This document shows positions 1 through 12,193 of a stretch of 64,000 nucleotides of DNA, in pieces. The stretch is taken from contig NC_087110.1 of the NCBI RefSeq assembly GCF_963855985.1, positions 4,455,001 to 4,519,000 on the forward strand, written 5' to 3'. A program made the position numbers and the translations under genes. Every line of letters starts with the position of its first letter. The first letter of the stretch is position 1. Under the pieces are notes generated by a model. It did no database searches, was not told where the DNA came from, and was given only the letters and a program-made list of their open reading frames with translations. Source of the DNA: Ostrinia nubilalis (lineage: Eukaryota > Arthropoda > Insecta > Lepidoptera > Crambidae).

Positions 1-117
1 GCCTTGTTGTTTTGTGCGAACTTACTTAGCTATTGAAATATTTTATTTAGTGAAATAATACAGCCACAGCTCTATAAAAACTTCATTACTTAATCCATAA
101 TTTATTTATATTTCTAG

Positions 118-3100
118 GAACATTCCTTTGGATCACACTTGGAGGTGTTATATGGTTGCTCTATTATGTTGTAAGCTCTGGTATTTTATTAATTAATTGG
201 ATATATCACGTGCATGGGATAACTGAAATGTTGATGTTGTATATCTTTCTGACGACATCAAAAATCTTAAGTAGGTGCCTACATTATTATGTATTATCAA
301 TTAATATTTTATAAGAACATTTTAGATCCAGAAATATCGACCAGTACCTACCTTTATATTACGAAAAACTTTCGAGTTCGTATCGTTTGCGTATTCGCAT
401 CGCCATCGAGAGATTTAGTATAATTTATAGCAATGTCGTATGAATGTTTACCAATCACTTCACACACACATAGATTTAATCAAAATATAAGGCAAAAAAA
501 GAATGAGACATCTATAGGCTCCTTAAGAGCATTTGACGATTTGTAAGTACTTATTTAATTAGTCTATACAAATAAAGATAATTTTGATTTTGATTTTGAA
601 TCAGTGTTGCTAGAAAAAAAATGTATTAGTTCCGAAATAATTAATTTCTACTCTTTTATGTCGCACTCTACCTACATATTATTATTTTCGCGTGGAACTC
701 AAACGGGCGGTTCCGTGACGTCACGCCATATATTCAAGTTTCAACCACAATGCTGACCACCCCTGGCGCGTTGTCGAAAATGACACTATAATGTCAAAGT
801 CTTCTTCTTCTTTCTAAACAACGTGCTCCTTTTGTTTTCCGGAAACTTTAGGGGTATATTCCATAAATAAAAAACCGGCCAAGTGCGAGTCGAACTCGCA
901 CACCGAGGGTTCCTCCGTACAAACGTAGCGGTTTACAATTTATGACGTATTAAATCAAATTACTTACTAGATATCGTTCAAACCAATTGCATGGTAATGC
1001 GTAATGCACATCATTTTTTTTTTGGTTTTAATATTATCGTATTTTGGAACTTACAGAGAGGGGACACATTTTAATCACCAAAATATTTAGATTGAATGAC
1101 GATTGTGTTGGTCTTTGTTTTGGTTTAACTAGTTACTGTGCCTAAAAATTTTAAAAGGTTTCGGGTTTTTCTGTTAGGTTACCTTAAGCTATTGTTTCAT
1201 ACCAAAATTCAAGATTCAATGTCAGCGAGAAGTAGTCTTTAAGTTTTGATTCCGTTGCGAGTAGTGGCGAATTTCAAAATATGCGGTATAATTATAGGTA
1301 GGTACAGTCACGGAATGAAAAGGTTCGTCAGTTTTCAAATTGATTCCTTTAACGAATCGCGAGCACATATTACCTTTTGAAACTATGTTACAGAATAATC
1401 TCGAGTTAGAGAAAATAATCTTTAACTGTTCGTCAGTAAAGTTCAAAATTATTCAGATCAAAGTTGTTTGACGATTTATCTTGTCAAGATTAATATGATT
1501 GATAAACTAAAACCTTCTTGTTGGTTCAACCTGCCATTATTATTTCTATTAAATAAAAAAAAACTACATTTTGTAACTTTGCATGGGATAGAAAATTAAA
1601 CAAGCAAAACCTTATTCGTTAGCAAACGTCATATTTATTTAAATGTTAGCAGCACTGTTTTTTACACTGTTATGTTGGCAGGTTTGACTCTTACAGTACC
1701 GAGTGCAAGCAAAAACCGACACTAAGGTGACGAACCTTTTCATTCCGCGACTGTACCTACCTCAGCGTTTTGAATTTTTGCGTTGATTTAGAATTTTTCA
1801 CAGTTTAGAGGCAATTAGATTTAAGAAGTGAAGAAATACCTATGAATTTCAACTTTAATATCTCTACGCGTTCATGTGAAAAAGGGTAGGTAGTAAGTTT
1901 ATAATTATTAAAAAAATATTTTATGTCATGTAAGCAAAAATAATATTTTAATATTTTATGTAACTTCAAATTTATCATTTTCGCAATTTTTCCTTTATCT
2001 GTACTATATAACATTGATTCGTGCCGAATTTCAAGATTCTGAGTTCACGGGAAGTACCAATGCTTCATGCCAAATTTCAAGATTCTGAGTTTACGGGAAG
2101 TATCCTGTAGGTTTTGATTTCTTTGCGAGTGTCGAAAATTTGTTGAAAATATCGACATAATCGGCTGTATCTTTTGATTGGCTTGGCTTAGAAGTTTGAT
2201 ATTTTCACAGCTTAAAGGGACAATAGACCTGAGTATTTCATGTAAATTTCAGCTTGATACGTCCACGCGTTCTTGAGATAAAGGGTCTTGACAGACAGAC
2301 AGACGGACAACAAAGTGATCCTATAAGGGTTTTGTTTTTTCCTTTTGAGGTACGGAACCCTAAAAACTAGTTAAAGGGTCTTAGGAATATGTGTTTCTAA
2401 AAGCATATTTTTGATGATAGTATCATCAATCTAGTTTTTTTTTTTCAAAATTGTCACCTAGTATTTTTGTGCAGACTTTTTATTGATAAGTTTATGTAAA
2501 TTATGAATTATTTCAGTGAAAAATAAAGTTTTTAAATAATTTCGTAAAAAAAAATAAGTCGAAAAAAATTCTTGAATTTAACAAAAAATGTAATGCCATT
2601 CCATTGTGGTCTTATTAATACCCTAGAGTTCCAGGAATTTAAAAAGAGCACGTTGTATATGGCCAGGTCTGGGATATGTTAAAAAAGGTTTACACAATTT
2701 TACTAAAAAATAATCTTGAGTGACCCTGGCTGAAAAATTAAAAACTACTAGATAGATTTAAAAAAATTGGATCTGTCAACGGTACTAGACCAGGGGTAAT
2801 TCACTGTTTGTAACTCCGAATGTGTGCAGTGACGTCACCGATCAAATACTTAGCGTGAAATATTTGTTATGCGCAACTTTCGGGCCCTGTAACTTCTTTA
2901 TTTGTAGATATATTTTCATGATTATTTTACAGATGTTACTTATATTTTCAAGTTTTATTAATAGAAAAAATTGGGAACTTCTCCATTTTCGAATATTCAT
3001 TGATTGGTAAAACAATGGTTTTAAATAATTACGTATTATAATAATATGATGAAAAAATACTCTATAATTCGTCAATAGAAGCTCGATAAAAGGTCGTTGA

Positions 3101-6100
3101 ACTTCGTGTTGACGTTAGTCGGTCGAAAGTGTTTTGTGCCACCAAATAAGTACAAGTGTAGGTAATCGTATCGAGTGCGTTATCGAATAGTAAGAAAATA
3201 CGTTCTCGTGTCAAACTCGAAAGATTTTCGTAAAAACAGGTTTTTTAAACGAAAAGTGTAAATAATGAGAAAAATGCACTATCACTGATAGACAATTTAA
3301 CAAACAGAAAAAAAGAGGAATAAATTCCATGCGCGATACAAGCTTTCGAAATTATTAATTTAAACCTAAGTAGCATACAATTATTTTTTTTCGTAAAGCT
3401 TGTTTTTAAAAAAGTCTTTTTTATTATAATTTTATTTTACACTTTTTAGTTGTATCTCAATCTCAGAGCCCTAGAGATCATCTAGCACTAAAGTGCTCGA
3501 AAAGACAAATCCAACGAACCCAAACTCGATGAGGTTCTGCCGTTTCGTTTAGGAGTTCCTATGGCCACCTCCTGACTCCATCATCAGACCAGCTCAATGG
3601 TACCATAACATTGCATTGTCATCGTACTTACATAAGTATGCCAAATTTCAGCTCAATCGGTTGAGGAGAAGTGGTCTTAAATTCAGTTGCAAGATTTGTC
3701 CCACACATACTAACAAGTGAAGTCAATATAAAGCTTGTAAAAAGCTTGTAATAAAAAATAATAATAAAAAGAAGTTTTATTTATTGTTGTGATAATTTAT
3801 GATGCTGCGTTAGGCTGTAAAGATTAGGAAAGTCTTGCGAGATGGGAGGAGTAAGTTGGATGGACCTATTGCGGTGCGTCTAATTTTCTGTTAGCTACAG
3901 TTAACCACCAAATCATTACTAACTTTTCAGGTCTGTTGATGGATATTTTTTCCGTAACTTTTCGCTGTCTGATGGGTACCATCATCATAAATGCGAGTAT
4001 GCTGTTTCTGCCGCTACAGATAGAGTTGGCGAACGTCATCGACATAGGAGAGGCACGAAACGCTGAACTAAACGAATCAGAACTTGAAGAAAGACTCAAA
4101 CTTTTAATTAAATATCATCAGAAAATCCTGCAGTAAGTGTCTTAAAGTAAGAAAGAAAGGCCGGATTCGCACTCTGCCGAAAATCGGACACCGGACAAGG
4201 GTGTTCACATTACACCGGATCCGAAATCCGAGCCGAATGAAGTGCGGGGAGCACGGGCGGGGCGGGGCGGGAAGCACGGGCGAGGCGGGGTGGGCCGCAA
4301 CTCGTTCACATTACTCCGGTCCGGTGATTTTGCCGGCATTTTGTAGCGACAAAACGCTCGGTAAAAATGCCGGGCTCGACGAAAAAGCCGGATCCGGGAT
4401 AATGTGAACAGCTTCTTACAATTTGTACCGCGGCTAGGCCTTCCGGCGATTTTACCGGACCGGGAGATCTGCCGGTCCGGCATAGTGGGAACCCGGCCAA
4501 AAACATTTTATTTTTATTTCACGTATTCAAGATTTTCATTTTATACAGTGTGAGTCACGTTAAAGTGTACATATGAAAATAAATGAAACTAGATCTATTT
4601 TTATCGACAAAAAAGAGGTCAAAAAATTTTTGAGATTTTTTTTAAATTTTTTATAGAATTTTTTTTCTTCCAATTACTTATTGTAAAGAAAACGTAATAA
4701 CTTTTAAACTAAGCGGTATATCCTGATAAAATAAAAACATTAATAATGCTAAATAACAGGCAATACTAAAAAAAATACATAAAATACACAAAAAATGCCA
4801 AAAAATAATAAAAAATGATACTTTTTGAAAAAAATCTGCTTTTAAATTCGTGTTTTTTTTTGGTTATTTGATAAAGTTCTCCAAAAAATGCCCCTATAAC
4901 AGGTGGTTTTTATTACTTTGTATTATTCTCTATCGTATTATCTTTGTAAAACCAAAAATCGCATGTCTCTATCCCTATCACAACATTTGCTATGATCGTT
5001 TGAACAAAGGCCTGCCACAACATTATTCTCCGCTACAGGTAGAGACAATTTTAATTTTAACTAAAATGCTTATTTCGAAGTAAACGAAATCTTTTGTTTT
5101 TATTTAAACTAACCTAACCAAACTATGGACTGCTTTTGTCTGATAATAAATGATTTTTATTTTTATTTTATTTATTTATTTTATTTGAAATCTAACTTGT
5201 ATTTATCAAAATTACAAATCTAGAGCCATTTTCAGTTTCGTTGTTAACGAAGCGTTGAATGGCGCGCCCGGAGAGGCTTAGTTCAAACGATCATTGCAAA
5301 CGTTGTGATAGGGATAGAGACATGCGATTTTTGGTTTTACGAAGTTAATACGATAGAAAATAATACAAAGTAATAAAATCCACCAGTTATAGGGGCATTT
5401 TTTGGAGAAATTTATCAATTAACCAAAAAAACACAAATTTAAAAGCAAAAGAAGAACGGTCATCTGTGACCCAGGCCCGACAGAAACGTGACATACCTCA
5501 GTTTTTTTGTCATGTCTTAATTAGTTAAATTATATATTTTTTATATTCGAAATCTATGTATAACACCAAAATATTACCCTTTGTTTTTGTTCAGGCGTTA
5601 TACAAAAAGTAATACAAAATGCCTATTTATCACCAAAATTGGTAAATGTATGTACCTAAATGGCTATTACAGCTGCTTTGGAGTGTATCTAGGTGACCTG
5701 GAGATACAGCCGGATTATACAGGGTGTAAACGAGAAGTTACAAAATTCAATGTTACCAGCATCCATAATCTGTAACCTATTATTGGTACCATTTGAAAGA
5801 GCTCGTGAAGCACTTTCAGAATCAGTAACTAGTTTTTCGATATCTTGTATAGTTTAGAAATAATCGAGTGAGATCACTTATCGTTCCATATGTATAACCA
5901 CCCTGTATAATCCGGCTGTATCTCCAGGTCACCTAGATACATTCCATAGCAGCTGTAATAGGCATTTAGGTACATACATTTACCAATTTTGGGGATAAAT
6001 AGGCATTTTGCATTAGTTTTTGTATAACGCCTGAACAAAAACAAAGGGTAATATTTTGGTGTTATACATAGATTTCGAATATAAAAAATATATAATTTAA

Positions 6101-8404
6101 CTAATTAAGACATGACAAAAAAACTGAGGTATGTCTCGTTTCTGTCGGGTCTGGGTTTTTTTTTGTATGGGGCGTGACCGTTCTTCTTTTTTCAAAAAGT
6201 ATTATTTTTAATTATTTGTTGGCCTTTTTTGTGTATTTTATGTATTTTTTTAGTATCGCCTGTTATTTAGCATTATTACCGTTTTTATTTTATCAGGATA
6301 TACCGCTTAGTTTAAAAGTTATTACGTTTTATTTAAATAATAAGTAATTGGAAGAAAAAAAATTCGATGAAAAATTAAAAAAAAAAACTCAAAAATTTTT
6401 TGACCTCTTTTTCGTGGATAAAAATAGGTCCAGTTTCATCTATTTTCATATTTACACTTTTACGTGACTTACACTGTATTTCTGTTTGAATATGACACTT
6501 AATGTCCGTTTTCACCATCAATCACTAATTTTTAAGTGACCCCTATGGTAACACTTAACAGGAATTTTGTATGCAAAAGGGTCACTTAAAAATTAGGGAT
6601 TGATGGTGAAAACAGGCATTAGGCTCGGTTCCACCTACGCGGCTACGCCGGACCGGCAAATGTGCTGGACCGGTAAAACTCCCGGAAGGGCTAGTGGCTG
6701 TACAATTTAGATGAAGCTATTCACATTATCCCGGATCCGGCATTTTTGCCGGACCGGAGCAGTGTGAACGAGTTTGTCCGGTATCGGTCCCCCGCTCCCC
6801 TCGCGTCATTCGGCTCGCATTTTGTGATAAAAGTAGACTGACTTGACTGTCCTATTTTCTTGCGGGATCCGGTGTAATGTGAACACTATCCGAATAGTGG
6901 GAACGCGGTAAGTATAAAGCGTAACATTTCAGTAGGTAATTAATGGATTTTTATTTTACGTCGTCATTTGTTTACAGGGCAACTGACGACATTCGAAAAA
7001 TATTCTCCATTCCATTGTTTTTTGATATATTAGAGGGATCAGTACTGTTGGCACACAGTGGAGTAGACGTTTTGCTTAGTTTCAAACTAGTAAGTAATAT
7101 ATTTATTTAATATTATGTGTTTAATAGACTCCCTTACTTTAACAGTTTTAAATATTCAATCATATTTTAGTGGGACCCATCGCGTATACCTACATATACT
7201 TGGCTCATAGTAGTTAATTTTCTATCACTCTTCATCGCCCACTGGACAGGACAAGTAGTCGTTGACATGGTAAGTAACAGTTCTTACATTAGGTATGTAG
7301 TATGTACCTACTTATTTTTCCGTTTGAACTGCTGCCTATTTTTACCTATTTTTCCGTTTGCTTGCTCTTATAAGCAAGTAGTTTTGATAATATTATACAT
7401 ATTTTATTTATTTACTATCGTTTATTCGAAAATTAAATCCTTATCTGTCTTTAGTTACCAACCAGACCATAATGCGGGTTGCAGACCATGAGCTAAGCTA
7501 AGTTAGTTTAGCTTAGTTCGCCTCTCGCTCCGCAGCCCACATGGTCGCACGGGCCTTGTAGTATTCTTCCCAACTTTAGCTTTACAAGGGCACATAACCC
7601 TTCGTGTTTGTAGAAACAAGCCAAATTGGGTAAATGAAGTGATAAAGGTTATCTCACATTTCCCAGAGTGAGAGCGTGGCGCTCGCAGCCTACAGGAGTC
7701 GCTGGTACACTCGGAGCAGAAGGATCACTACATTACTCAATATCATCATGTTAAGGTGATTATGAAGAATGAATCACGAATTAATTTGTCTAAGCTCAGT
7801 ACCTCTGGCACGAAAAACTATCGACTTCGAATCGTATGCGTATTCGAATCGCTATCAAAAGCTTTAGTAGGAAAACATAAACAGCGCCCCTGTGAACGTG
7901 ACGTAAAGTGAACTTAGTACGAGAAATGGTAGCACGAAACTAATTTTGACAGTTGAGATCGTCACGTTATCGTTGAATTGGAAGGCTGAGCTGAGTATCG
8001 AATTTTGTCGAATACGCAAACGATTCGAAGACGAAAGTTTTTCGTGCTAGAAGTAAAGAGCCTGAATCTTAGATAGTACATCGAAATCATAATCTTCTAT
8101 AATTCATTTTAGATCTCAAACACCAGTTCATATGAATGCTTCGATCATAATAATTAAACTGGAAAACATGTCAGTGGTAAGTTTACCTGATTAATTTTGT
8201 TTAATTATAAAAAAAACACTTGCTTAGTAAGGTATAAATAGACTGATAAAATCAAAGTTAACAAATAAACCCGGTTATTTTTAAAAAGATTATTTACAGC
8301 ACCTTTTAATTCGGTAAATATTATATTGTTCACAGATAATGAAAGAAGCTTGGTCATATACGGGAATTATGGCGTATTTATATTCAAAAGCTTGGGATTT
8401 GTAA
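118..8404 (+). CDS. Odorant receptor (7tm_6 family), 3' seven exons; 5' part lies left of the window
   Basis: Seven exons join in phase: 118-170, 3931-4132, 6978-7089, 7171-7269, 7667-7755, 8113-8176 and 8336-8404 (TAA at 8402-8404). Each is flanked by AG and GT (donors mostly GTAAGT or GTAAGC; exon 5 uses GTGATT). They give about 228 residues, roughly the C-terminal half of an insect odorant receptor of about 400 aa. Recognisable segments are NIPLDHTWRCYMVALLC, the amphipathic LIKYHQKILQ before a TM segment, two hydrophobic helices (exons 3 and 4), the exon-5 segment SESVALAAYRSRWYTR, and MLRSQTPVHMN across exons 5 and 6, which match the usual layout of the receptor C-terminus. The product would be a membrane ligand-gated channel subunit acting with Orco in olfactory neurons. 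Frame agreement across six introns is the main evidence. No stop interrupts it, so it looks functional. The first introns (3.8 and 2.8 kb) are filled with transposons. Which receptor it is cannot be told from here. Confidence 0.88.
362..424. repeat. Fragment of the ACGAAAAACT MITE family
   Basis: The stretch resembles one arm of the inverted-repeat element at 7808-8047 (shared words ACGAAAAACT, TATCG, TTTGCGTATTCG). It lies in the first visible odorant receptor intron. Confidence 0.5.
868..2365 (+). repeat. Long lepidopteran interspersed repeat (ACCGGCCAAGTGCGAGTCG ... GAGGTACGGAACCCT)
   Basis: It opens with ACCGGCCAAGTGCGAGTCG and closes with a (GACA)n stretch followed by TTGAGGTACGGAACCCT, a pair of ends I recognise from many moth and butterfly introns. 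Two partial duplicates of a segment containing TTTCAAGATTCTGAGTT occur at about 2027-2105. It carries no coding potential. It is interrupted by a separate TA-flanked MITE at 1305-1753. The class (Helitron-like or other non-autonomous) cannot be decided from this copy. Confidence 0.6.
1305..1753. mobile_element. Tc1/mariner-type MITE nested in the 868-2365 repeat
   Basis: Terminal inverted repeats of about 26 bp begin CAGTCACGGAATGAAAAGG and end with the near-complement (TTTTCATTCCGCGACTG). TA flanks both sides (1303-1304, 1754-1755) within a palindromic GGTAGGTA/TACCTACC context. There is no transposase frame. Confidence 0.7.
2366..3930. other. Odorant receptor intron, mostly unassigned
   Basis: No gene is visible. 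About 3470-3735 contains words common in lepidopteran interspersed repeats (GATGAGGTTC, CCAAATTTCAGCTCAATCGG). The remainder is AT-rich sequence in which I recognise nothing. Confidence 0.5.
4159..4498. mobile_element. GC-rich MITE, copy 1 (GGCCGG... ends)
   Basis: This 340-bp GC-rich block in an AT-rich intron is bounded by GGCCGGATTCGCAC and GTGGGAACCCGGCC. It is rich in CCGGACCGG and CCGGATCCGG words. An inverted second copy lies at 6622-6908, so the two bracket the foldback element between them. Open frames inside it are a by-product of its base composition. Confidence 0.6.
4546..6476. mobile_element. Foldback element, copy A (Tc1/mariner-like TA flanks)
   Basis: Both ends are CAGTGTGAGTCACG or a close variant, in inverted orientation, flanked by TA. 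Long inverted arms of roughly 450-550 bp surround an asymmetric centre that contains GCCTGCCACAACATTATTC on one side and GAGAGGCTTAGTTCAAACG on the other. A 736-bp inverted-repeat element (5451-6186) is inserted in the right arm. The repeated open frames of about 60-80 codons in this family are arm sequence, not genes. It lies in odorant receptor intron 2. Confidence 0.8.
5451..6186. mobile_element. Inverted-repeat element nested in foldback copy A
   Basis: The ends GAAGAACGGTCA / TGACCGTTCTTC are followed inward by CCGACAGAAACG and CATACCTCAG words that recur inverted at the other side. Arms of about 340 bp are nearly complementary and meet near 5830-5890, so the single strand could form a very long hairpin. 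Confidence 0.7.
6501..6620. mobile_element. 120-bp palindromic MITE, copy 1
   Basis: The arms read CGTTTTCACCATCAAT...AATTTTTAAGTGACC and its complement. A second copy lies at 16855-16973. Confidence 0.7.
6622..6908. mobile_element. GC-rich MITE, copy 2 (inverse of 4159-4498)
   Basis: It shares GCCGGACCGGCA, CGGATCCGG and ATGTGAACA(CT) words with the copy at 4159-4498 in the opposite orientation and ends AGTGGGAACGCGG. Odorant receptor exon 3 starts only 69 bp downstream. Confidence 0.6.
7808..8047. mobile_element. 240-bp MITE in odorant receptor intron 5
   Basis: The inverted ends are GCACGAAAAACT and GTTTTTCGTGC, followed inward by CGAATCGTATGCGTATTCG and its counterpart. It belongs to the same family as 362-424. 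Confidence 0.65.
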
Positions 8405-8588
8405 CTAAGAAAAAAACACTCTTCGTTTGATATTTGGCAGCCATCTTGTCTTATCAGCTAATTTATTTAATTTGCGCTCTCATTCAGGGAGGTTCTTTTC
8501 TATTTGTTTGTGTAAAAATTTGGGTTTTCAGTATAAATAATGGTAACAGAATGAGTATCTTTATTTTTGTGTTTTATTATTATAGTTA

Positions 8589-8822
8589 ACTAGCTTTCCG
8601 CCCGCGGCTTCGCCCGCGTGGAATTTTGTCTGTCACAGAAAAACTTTATCGCGCGCGTCCCTGTTTCAAAAACCGGGATAAAAACTATCCTATGTTCTTT
8701 CCCGGGACTCAAACTATCTCTATGCCAAATTTCATCAAAATCGGTTGCGAGGTTTAAGCGGGAAAGCGTAACAGACAGACAGACAGACAGAGTTACTTTC
8801 GCATTTATAATATTAGTTGGGA
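8589..8822 (+). repeat. Lepidopteran interspersed repeat (CTAGCTTT.CGCCCGCGGCTTC type)
   Basis: It starts CTAGCTTTCCGCCCGCGGC, contains ATTTCATCAAAATCGGTT and a (GACA)n run, and ends GCATTTATAATATTAGT. Other copies or fragments lie at 21490-21662, 24580-24755, 31287-31462, 35173-35420, 43871-44150, 46985-47122 and 51829-52030. The rest of 8405-9317 holds nothing I recognise except a CCCGGG-rich small inverted repeat near 9190-9215. Confidence 0.7.
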
Positions 8823-9317
8823 TTAGTTAGTTGATTGGCCTTTTACAACACTACCGAAACTCAAATGCTGATGTCTATGGAATAAGCTAATTTTATTACA
8901 ACAACATTGAAACGTGTTGAAACGAAGTCTTTTAGTAATTTGTTGATTATATCAAAGATTTTTTGGTAAGTATCATTATGAAATAGTAGCAAGTAGCATA
9001 AAATATCATTTAGTATAATTTTTTTTTTCTTTTTTTCAGCCAAATGACTTTAGTATAATATTAATAATTATCTCTGACACTTTGTAATAATGTAGATTTT
9101 TGTTGACATTTTAGTAGACATTAACAAAGACTTTCATTAATATAATAATATCGTCAATAAAAAGCTATTTTTTATTTCTGGCTTATAATCCCGGGGTTAA
9201 CCCGGGATCCCGGGATTGCCTATATACAATCTCGTAATGCCGAGATCAGAAAAAAGGTCCGGGATCGAATCCTCTACTCACGTCATTATTCCGCTGCTGG
9301 GCCATACAGTTATTATA

Positions 9318-9759
9318 CAGTGTGAGTCACGATAAAGTGCACATATGAAATTAGGTGAAACTAGACCTATTTTTATCGACAAAAAAGAGGCCAAAAATTT
9401 ATTGAGATTTTTTTTTTAATTTTTTACAGAATTTTTTTTCTTCCAATTACTTATTGTAAAGAAAACGTAATAACTTTTAAACTAAGAGGTATATCTGGTA
9501 TACTATCATAGCAAATGTTGTGATAGGGATAGAGTGCAATTTTTGGTTTTACAAAGGTAATACGATAGAGAATAATACAAAGCAATAAAAACCACCTGTT
9601 ATAGGGGCATTTTTTGGAGAAATTTATCAAATAACCAAAAATACACGAATTTTTAAGCAGATTTTTTAAAAAAAGTATCATTTTTTATTATTTTTGTTGG
9701 CATTTTCTGAGTATTTTATGTACTTTTTTAGTATTGTCTGTTATTTAGCATATTATTAC
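9318..9759. mobile_element. Foldback element, copy B (truncated)
   Basis: It begins CAGTGTGAGTCACG after TA, runs about 175 bp into the left arm, then jumps to right-arm sequence in inverse orientation. It stops at about 9759 where a TGTTGG sequence (probable Bel/Pao LTR) begins, so the distal terminus is absent here. Confidence 0.7.
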
Positions 9760-10326
9760 TGTTGGTTGGGCCTATGTCCAAATTTCTTATCTTCCTTTTC
9801 TTCGGTGGCTCTAACTCTCAAAATTATCTAGCTGCATGAGCTGGTTTCCCACCAATTTGTTTATCGGATTCGGGGCCAGCACCTTCGCAGGAGCCAAAAA
9901 ACTATGTTGTCTTGGAACGTCTGTCAAATGAAGTCAAATGTGAAAAATCCGCTGAATCTGAATATAAATTGAAATAATCAAAAACCGCAAGAAATATCGA
10001 CGGGTCGACCCTCGAAGCCTAGTCTCCGTCTCCTGATCCGCAGATTGGTGGTTTCCGTTTTATGCAGCTGTATTTTTGAGTTGTTTGGAGTCACCAGCCG
10101 ACCCCCGCATCATCTTTCTTCCCCGCAATTTTATTCCTGGTGTGGCTATTTACACGCCACACCATTTGTTGGTCCTTTCGAACCTGGATAGGTATTCCAG
10201 CTTTTTTTCAAATATATAACCCGCATACTTATTTATTTTCGTTTCAAATAACGTGACGTTCATACACCGCCGGCCATATTTTTTTGCAATTTGTTTATTT
10301 TTGCACTAATTTTTTCATAGTACCTA

Positions 10327-11337
10327 CACTCGCGAGCAAAAGTATGGAATCACTTACATAAAGTTGTTTCCACGCAATCTTGTGTACTAACGAATTTGTT
10401 AGGAACAAAAAAAGTGGCACCATTTTAAAGATTAAACTTTTATCTTTAAATTGATACCAAATTCATTTAAATCACACCGATATTTAAAAAGAGATCCCGG
10501 CTGATGTGAAGAAGTAACGAAAAAGACATGTATGAACTGTTTGATACGTCGCGAGTTGCGGCCTATTTACCCCCTATAAAAGCACGCGTTTTCGGATTTT
10601 TGCTTTCACACGTTGATTCATACACATCTCCGCTTCTTTTGACACTTTATCTGGGATTCTACACCTTCAGAAGCAGCACAAATCGTTGCACTATTGCAAG
10701 AAGGGCTCAGCCAGCGGGCTGTCGCACGTCAGCGCCACATAAGCCAGTCCTGGGTTTCGAAAGTTTTAAGACGCTTTCGGGAGACTGGTGGCTTTATCCC
10801 GAGACCAAGTTCTGAACAGCGCCGGCGCACATCGCAGAGGAAAGACCGTTTTTTCATGTCAACCTCTCTATGAAATCGTCATTTGACTGGAATCGACGTC
10901 CAGTAAGAGCTCAGAAATGTTCGAAGGATAGCTGTTAGCGAGTAGACAGTTTGTCTAAGACATAAGCAATAGAATTTAACTCCAAAAAGGCCTGCCACAG
11001 GCTCGAAACTGACGGCAGGTCACCGATAAGCACGCTTTCAATTTGCTCATACACATCTCGATGTTAAGTCGAGCAAGCCACCCCCATAAGCCACTGTTTC
11101 AGCGAACCAGCACTGCACAAATCGCTCCTCAGGCCGCCTATAAACCCGACCTCTTCGACTGCTGCCCTGCAAACACAGTTTGCATTCATCGGAGAACAGA
11201 ACTCGCCTCCATTACTCGCCTTCCCTTATTCATCTTTAAAATGGTGCCACTTTTTTTGTTACTAACAAATTCGTTAGTACACAAGTTCGCGTGGAAACAA
11301 CTTCATGTAAGTGATTCCATAGTTTTGCTCGCGAGTG
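10327..11337. mobile_element. Tc1-like transposon with its two halves in opposite orientation
   Basis: Inverted repeats of about 100 bp start CACTCGCGAGCAAAAGTATGG and end with the complement; TA flanks both sides (10325-10326, 11338-11339). The left half on the + strand encodes the transposase helix-turn-helix (AAQIVALLQEGLSQRAVARQ, then WVSKVLRRFRETGG) at about 10670-10850. The right half encodes, on the - strand, part of the DDE domain (FSDECKLCLQGSSRRGRVYR) at about 11085-11200. No complete transposase is possible. The element sits in the Bel/Pao leader. Confidence 0.8.
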
Positions 11338-11357
11338 TATTTTGCTGTTTTGTCATC

Positions 11358-12190
11358 ATGGCAAATACGAAATTAAATTCGAAATTAAAGTTATTGCTTT
11401 CCAAACAAGAATCAATATTCGAAAGAATTAACACTTTATTCAATTCATCGAAGAATATTTCCAATTTTGATTCAAGATTGAATCAGAAGTTTTTAGAGGA
11501 ATCAGAAAGCATTTCTGAATTACATGAAAAGTTTGAACACATACTGGATAAAATAAACGAAATTCAACTCGAAATTAACCCCAATTTTACTGTAACATAT
11601 AGTTCGCTCAGCGCGTTTGAAGATATATACCTATTCAAGCGTTAAATACGCGCGCAATAAGTTGTTATTGACATCGCCTTCTAGTAATACGCAAAATGGT
11701 TGCTTTCAAATTAAACTGCCACCAATCGAACTGCCGTCGTTCGACGGCAAGGCTGAAAATTGGCCTATTTTCTATGAAATCTTCCGCACTAACGTACATT
11801 CTAATAAACAGCTGACGGATTCACAACGTGTGCAATATTTGATGAGTAAATTGACACACAGCGCCCTAAAAATGACCGCAGGTATCGTTCCTACCGGCGC
11901 GGCGGCGTTACTTATAATATCTTGTGGGATAGTCTCGTCAAAAAGTACCAAGATAAGCGTAGTCTAGGTGTTCACTACGTCAATAACATCCTGGACATTA
12001 AAACATGTGTAGGTACCGCTGCGAGTCTTAATCCATTTGTTGAGAAGTTATCTTCATCTATTGCAGCTCTCAAACAATTAGATATTGAAAACTTAGCAGA
12101 TTTTATTATTTTGCAATGTAGTTTGAGGAAAATTGATTCTCAAACTCTTCAGAGTTTCGAGATTTCTGTAGGTGATAAAGAAATACCTAC
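11358..12190 (+). pseudogene. Bel/Pao gag fragment (DUF1759-type), frameshifted
   Basis: Starting at ATG 11358, three overlapping frames together resemble a Bel/Pao gag: an N-terminal coiled-coil stretch, then LPPIELPSFDGKAENWPIFY, LTDSQRVQYLMSKLTHSALK, and WDSLVKKYQDKRSLG. The order and words match the DUF1759 region. Frame changes near 11620 and 11910 and loss of everything downstream of 12190 make it a dead copy. Confidence 0.75.
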
Positions 12191-12193
12191 ATG

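Larger units (their letters stand above)
9760..12193 (+). mobile_element. Bel/Pao LTR retrotransposon remnant (5' LTR, leader, partial gag)
   Basis: A probable 5' LTR runs from TGTTGG at 9760 to about 10160 (ending near ACACGCCACACCA). It is followed by a primer-binding-like TTGGTCCTTTCGAACC and a leader interrupted by a Tc1 element. Gag-like coding sequence follows at 11358-12190. No pol region or 3' LTR is seen, so the copy is truncated. The LTR limits are inferred from position and the TG start, not from a second LTR. Confidence 0.6.

Noticed and set aside
4850..5083. Repeated open frames of 60-80 codons at 4850, 9451, 15694, 16025, 38459 and 39840 encoding similar hydrophobic peptides
   Set aside because: They lie in the inverted arms of the foldback family, occur in both orientations with varied ends, and have no start context or known motif; they are arm sequence.
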